DNA from: Cylindrotheca closterium
Lineage: Eukaryota > Bacillariophyta > Bacillariophyceae > Bacillariales > Bacillariaceae
NCBI GenBank assembly: GCA_933822405.4
Contig: CAKOGP040000335.1
Coordinates: 186,001-250,000, forward strand
Reading direction: 5' to 3'
DNA: 64,000 nt
Both the position numbers and the translations under genes were made by a program. The notes beneath the pieces are model-generated. The model was not told where the DNA came from, did not search any database, and was given only the letters and a program-made list of their open reading frames with translations. How positions within the stretch are numbered: position 1 is the stretch's first letter; each line of letters begins with the position of its first letter. This document shows positions 63,715 through 64,000 of this stretch, in pieces.

Positions 63715-64000
63715 AGTACGAGTAAATATTTCGCACTCACTTTTTACATTTATATGTGGGATTCGGCTTGAAATAAGCGTTGCCAAAGATTTGCTTGACA
63801 AGAATTCCTTCACAAAGGGTGAGTCACGCCACTATCGCGGTGCTTACTGTAGCTTGAAACTTCGTGGAAGCTAATACATGCGCACTTTGCGAAGATACCG
63901 AAGAGACGGAAGGAGGATGTAATCAACGAGAAAAGTCCAGCATCATGGAATTAAAATATATAAGAAAAAACTAATACAATACCCTAGAGCATGCGCAGAG
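63715..64000. other. Right flank, no gene seen
   Basis: These 286 bp lie outside the transposon. A GTGAGT donor-like site occurs near 63820, but no exon can be supported. Confidence 0.3.

Overview
The window looks like nuclear DNA of a diatom, probably a pennate one. This is inferred from gene content, not from a database match. Genes are short and densely packed on both strands. Introns are mostly 69-104 bp with GTAAGT-like donors and AG acceptors. Several proteins start with a signal peptide followed by a phenylalanine-containing cleavage motif (SSAF, SGF, SSF, DCF), the bipartite signal that directs nuclear-encoded proteins into the red-derived complex plastid. A DDE transposase of a type common in diatom genomes lies at the right end.

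Layout: 0.3-8.4 kb carries a large unrecognised protein (perhaps Rrn6/TAF1C-like), a three-exon unknown protein, and an ankyrin/2-oxoglutarate dioxygenase fusion. 8.5-16 kb carries an MgtE/SLC41-type cation transporter, an FGGY sugar kinase (D-ribulokinase-like), an MPPED-like metallophosphoesterase with an SD repeat tail, and a membrane-anchored cysteine-containing protein. 17.5-33 kb carries PAN2, a plastid-targeted small protein, a NEPRO/RMP1-like nucleolar protein, a membrane protein with a glutaredoxin-like domain, and a SIN3 corepressor. 33-48 kb carries a plastid NFU scaffold, a ceramide synthase, two paralogous SDR-plus-unknown-domain proteins that flank an FKBP12 with a CaaX box, an EGF-like membrane protein, an Mpv17 family protein, a GT15-like mannosyltransferase interrupted by a 10-N assembly gap, and a plastid NUMOD3-repeat protein. 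48-60.8 kb carries an AIR9-domain coiled-coil protein, a small conserved protein, a coiled-coil protein, plastid RadA, a multi-pass membrane protein, an isochorismatase-like hydrolase and a four-TM protein. 60.9-63.7 kb is a DNA transposon with about 300-bp inverted repeats.

Neighbouring genes mostly alternate in orientation. Convergent stops lie as little as 10-12 bp apart (8444/8455 and 12970/12983), and divergent pairs share spacers of 0.2-0.7 kb. No operon or pathway cluster is visible. The nearest thing to a shared theme is four plastid-targeted proteins (a short unknown, NFU, a NUMOD3 protein, RadA), three of them with plausible roles in Fe-S supply or nucleoid and DNA maintenance. The strongest candidates for something new are the SDR/unknown-domain paralogue pair, the CaaX-tailed FKBP12, the plastid NUMOD3-repeat protein, and the transposon with direct-oriented subterminal arrays and apparent loss of its centre.
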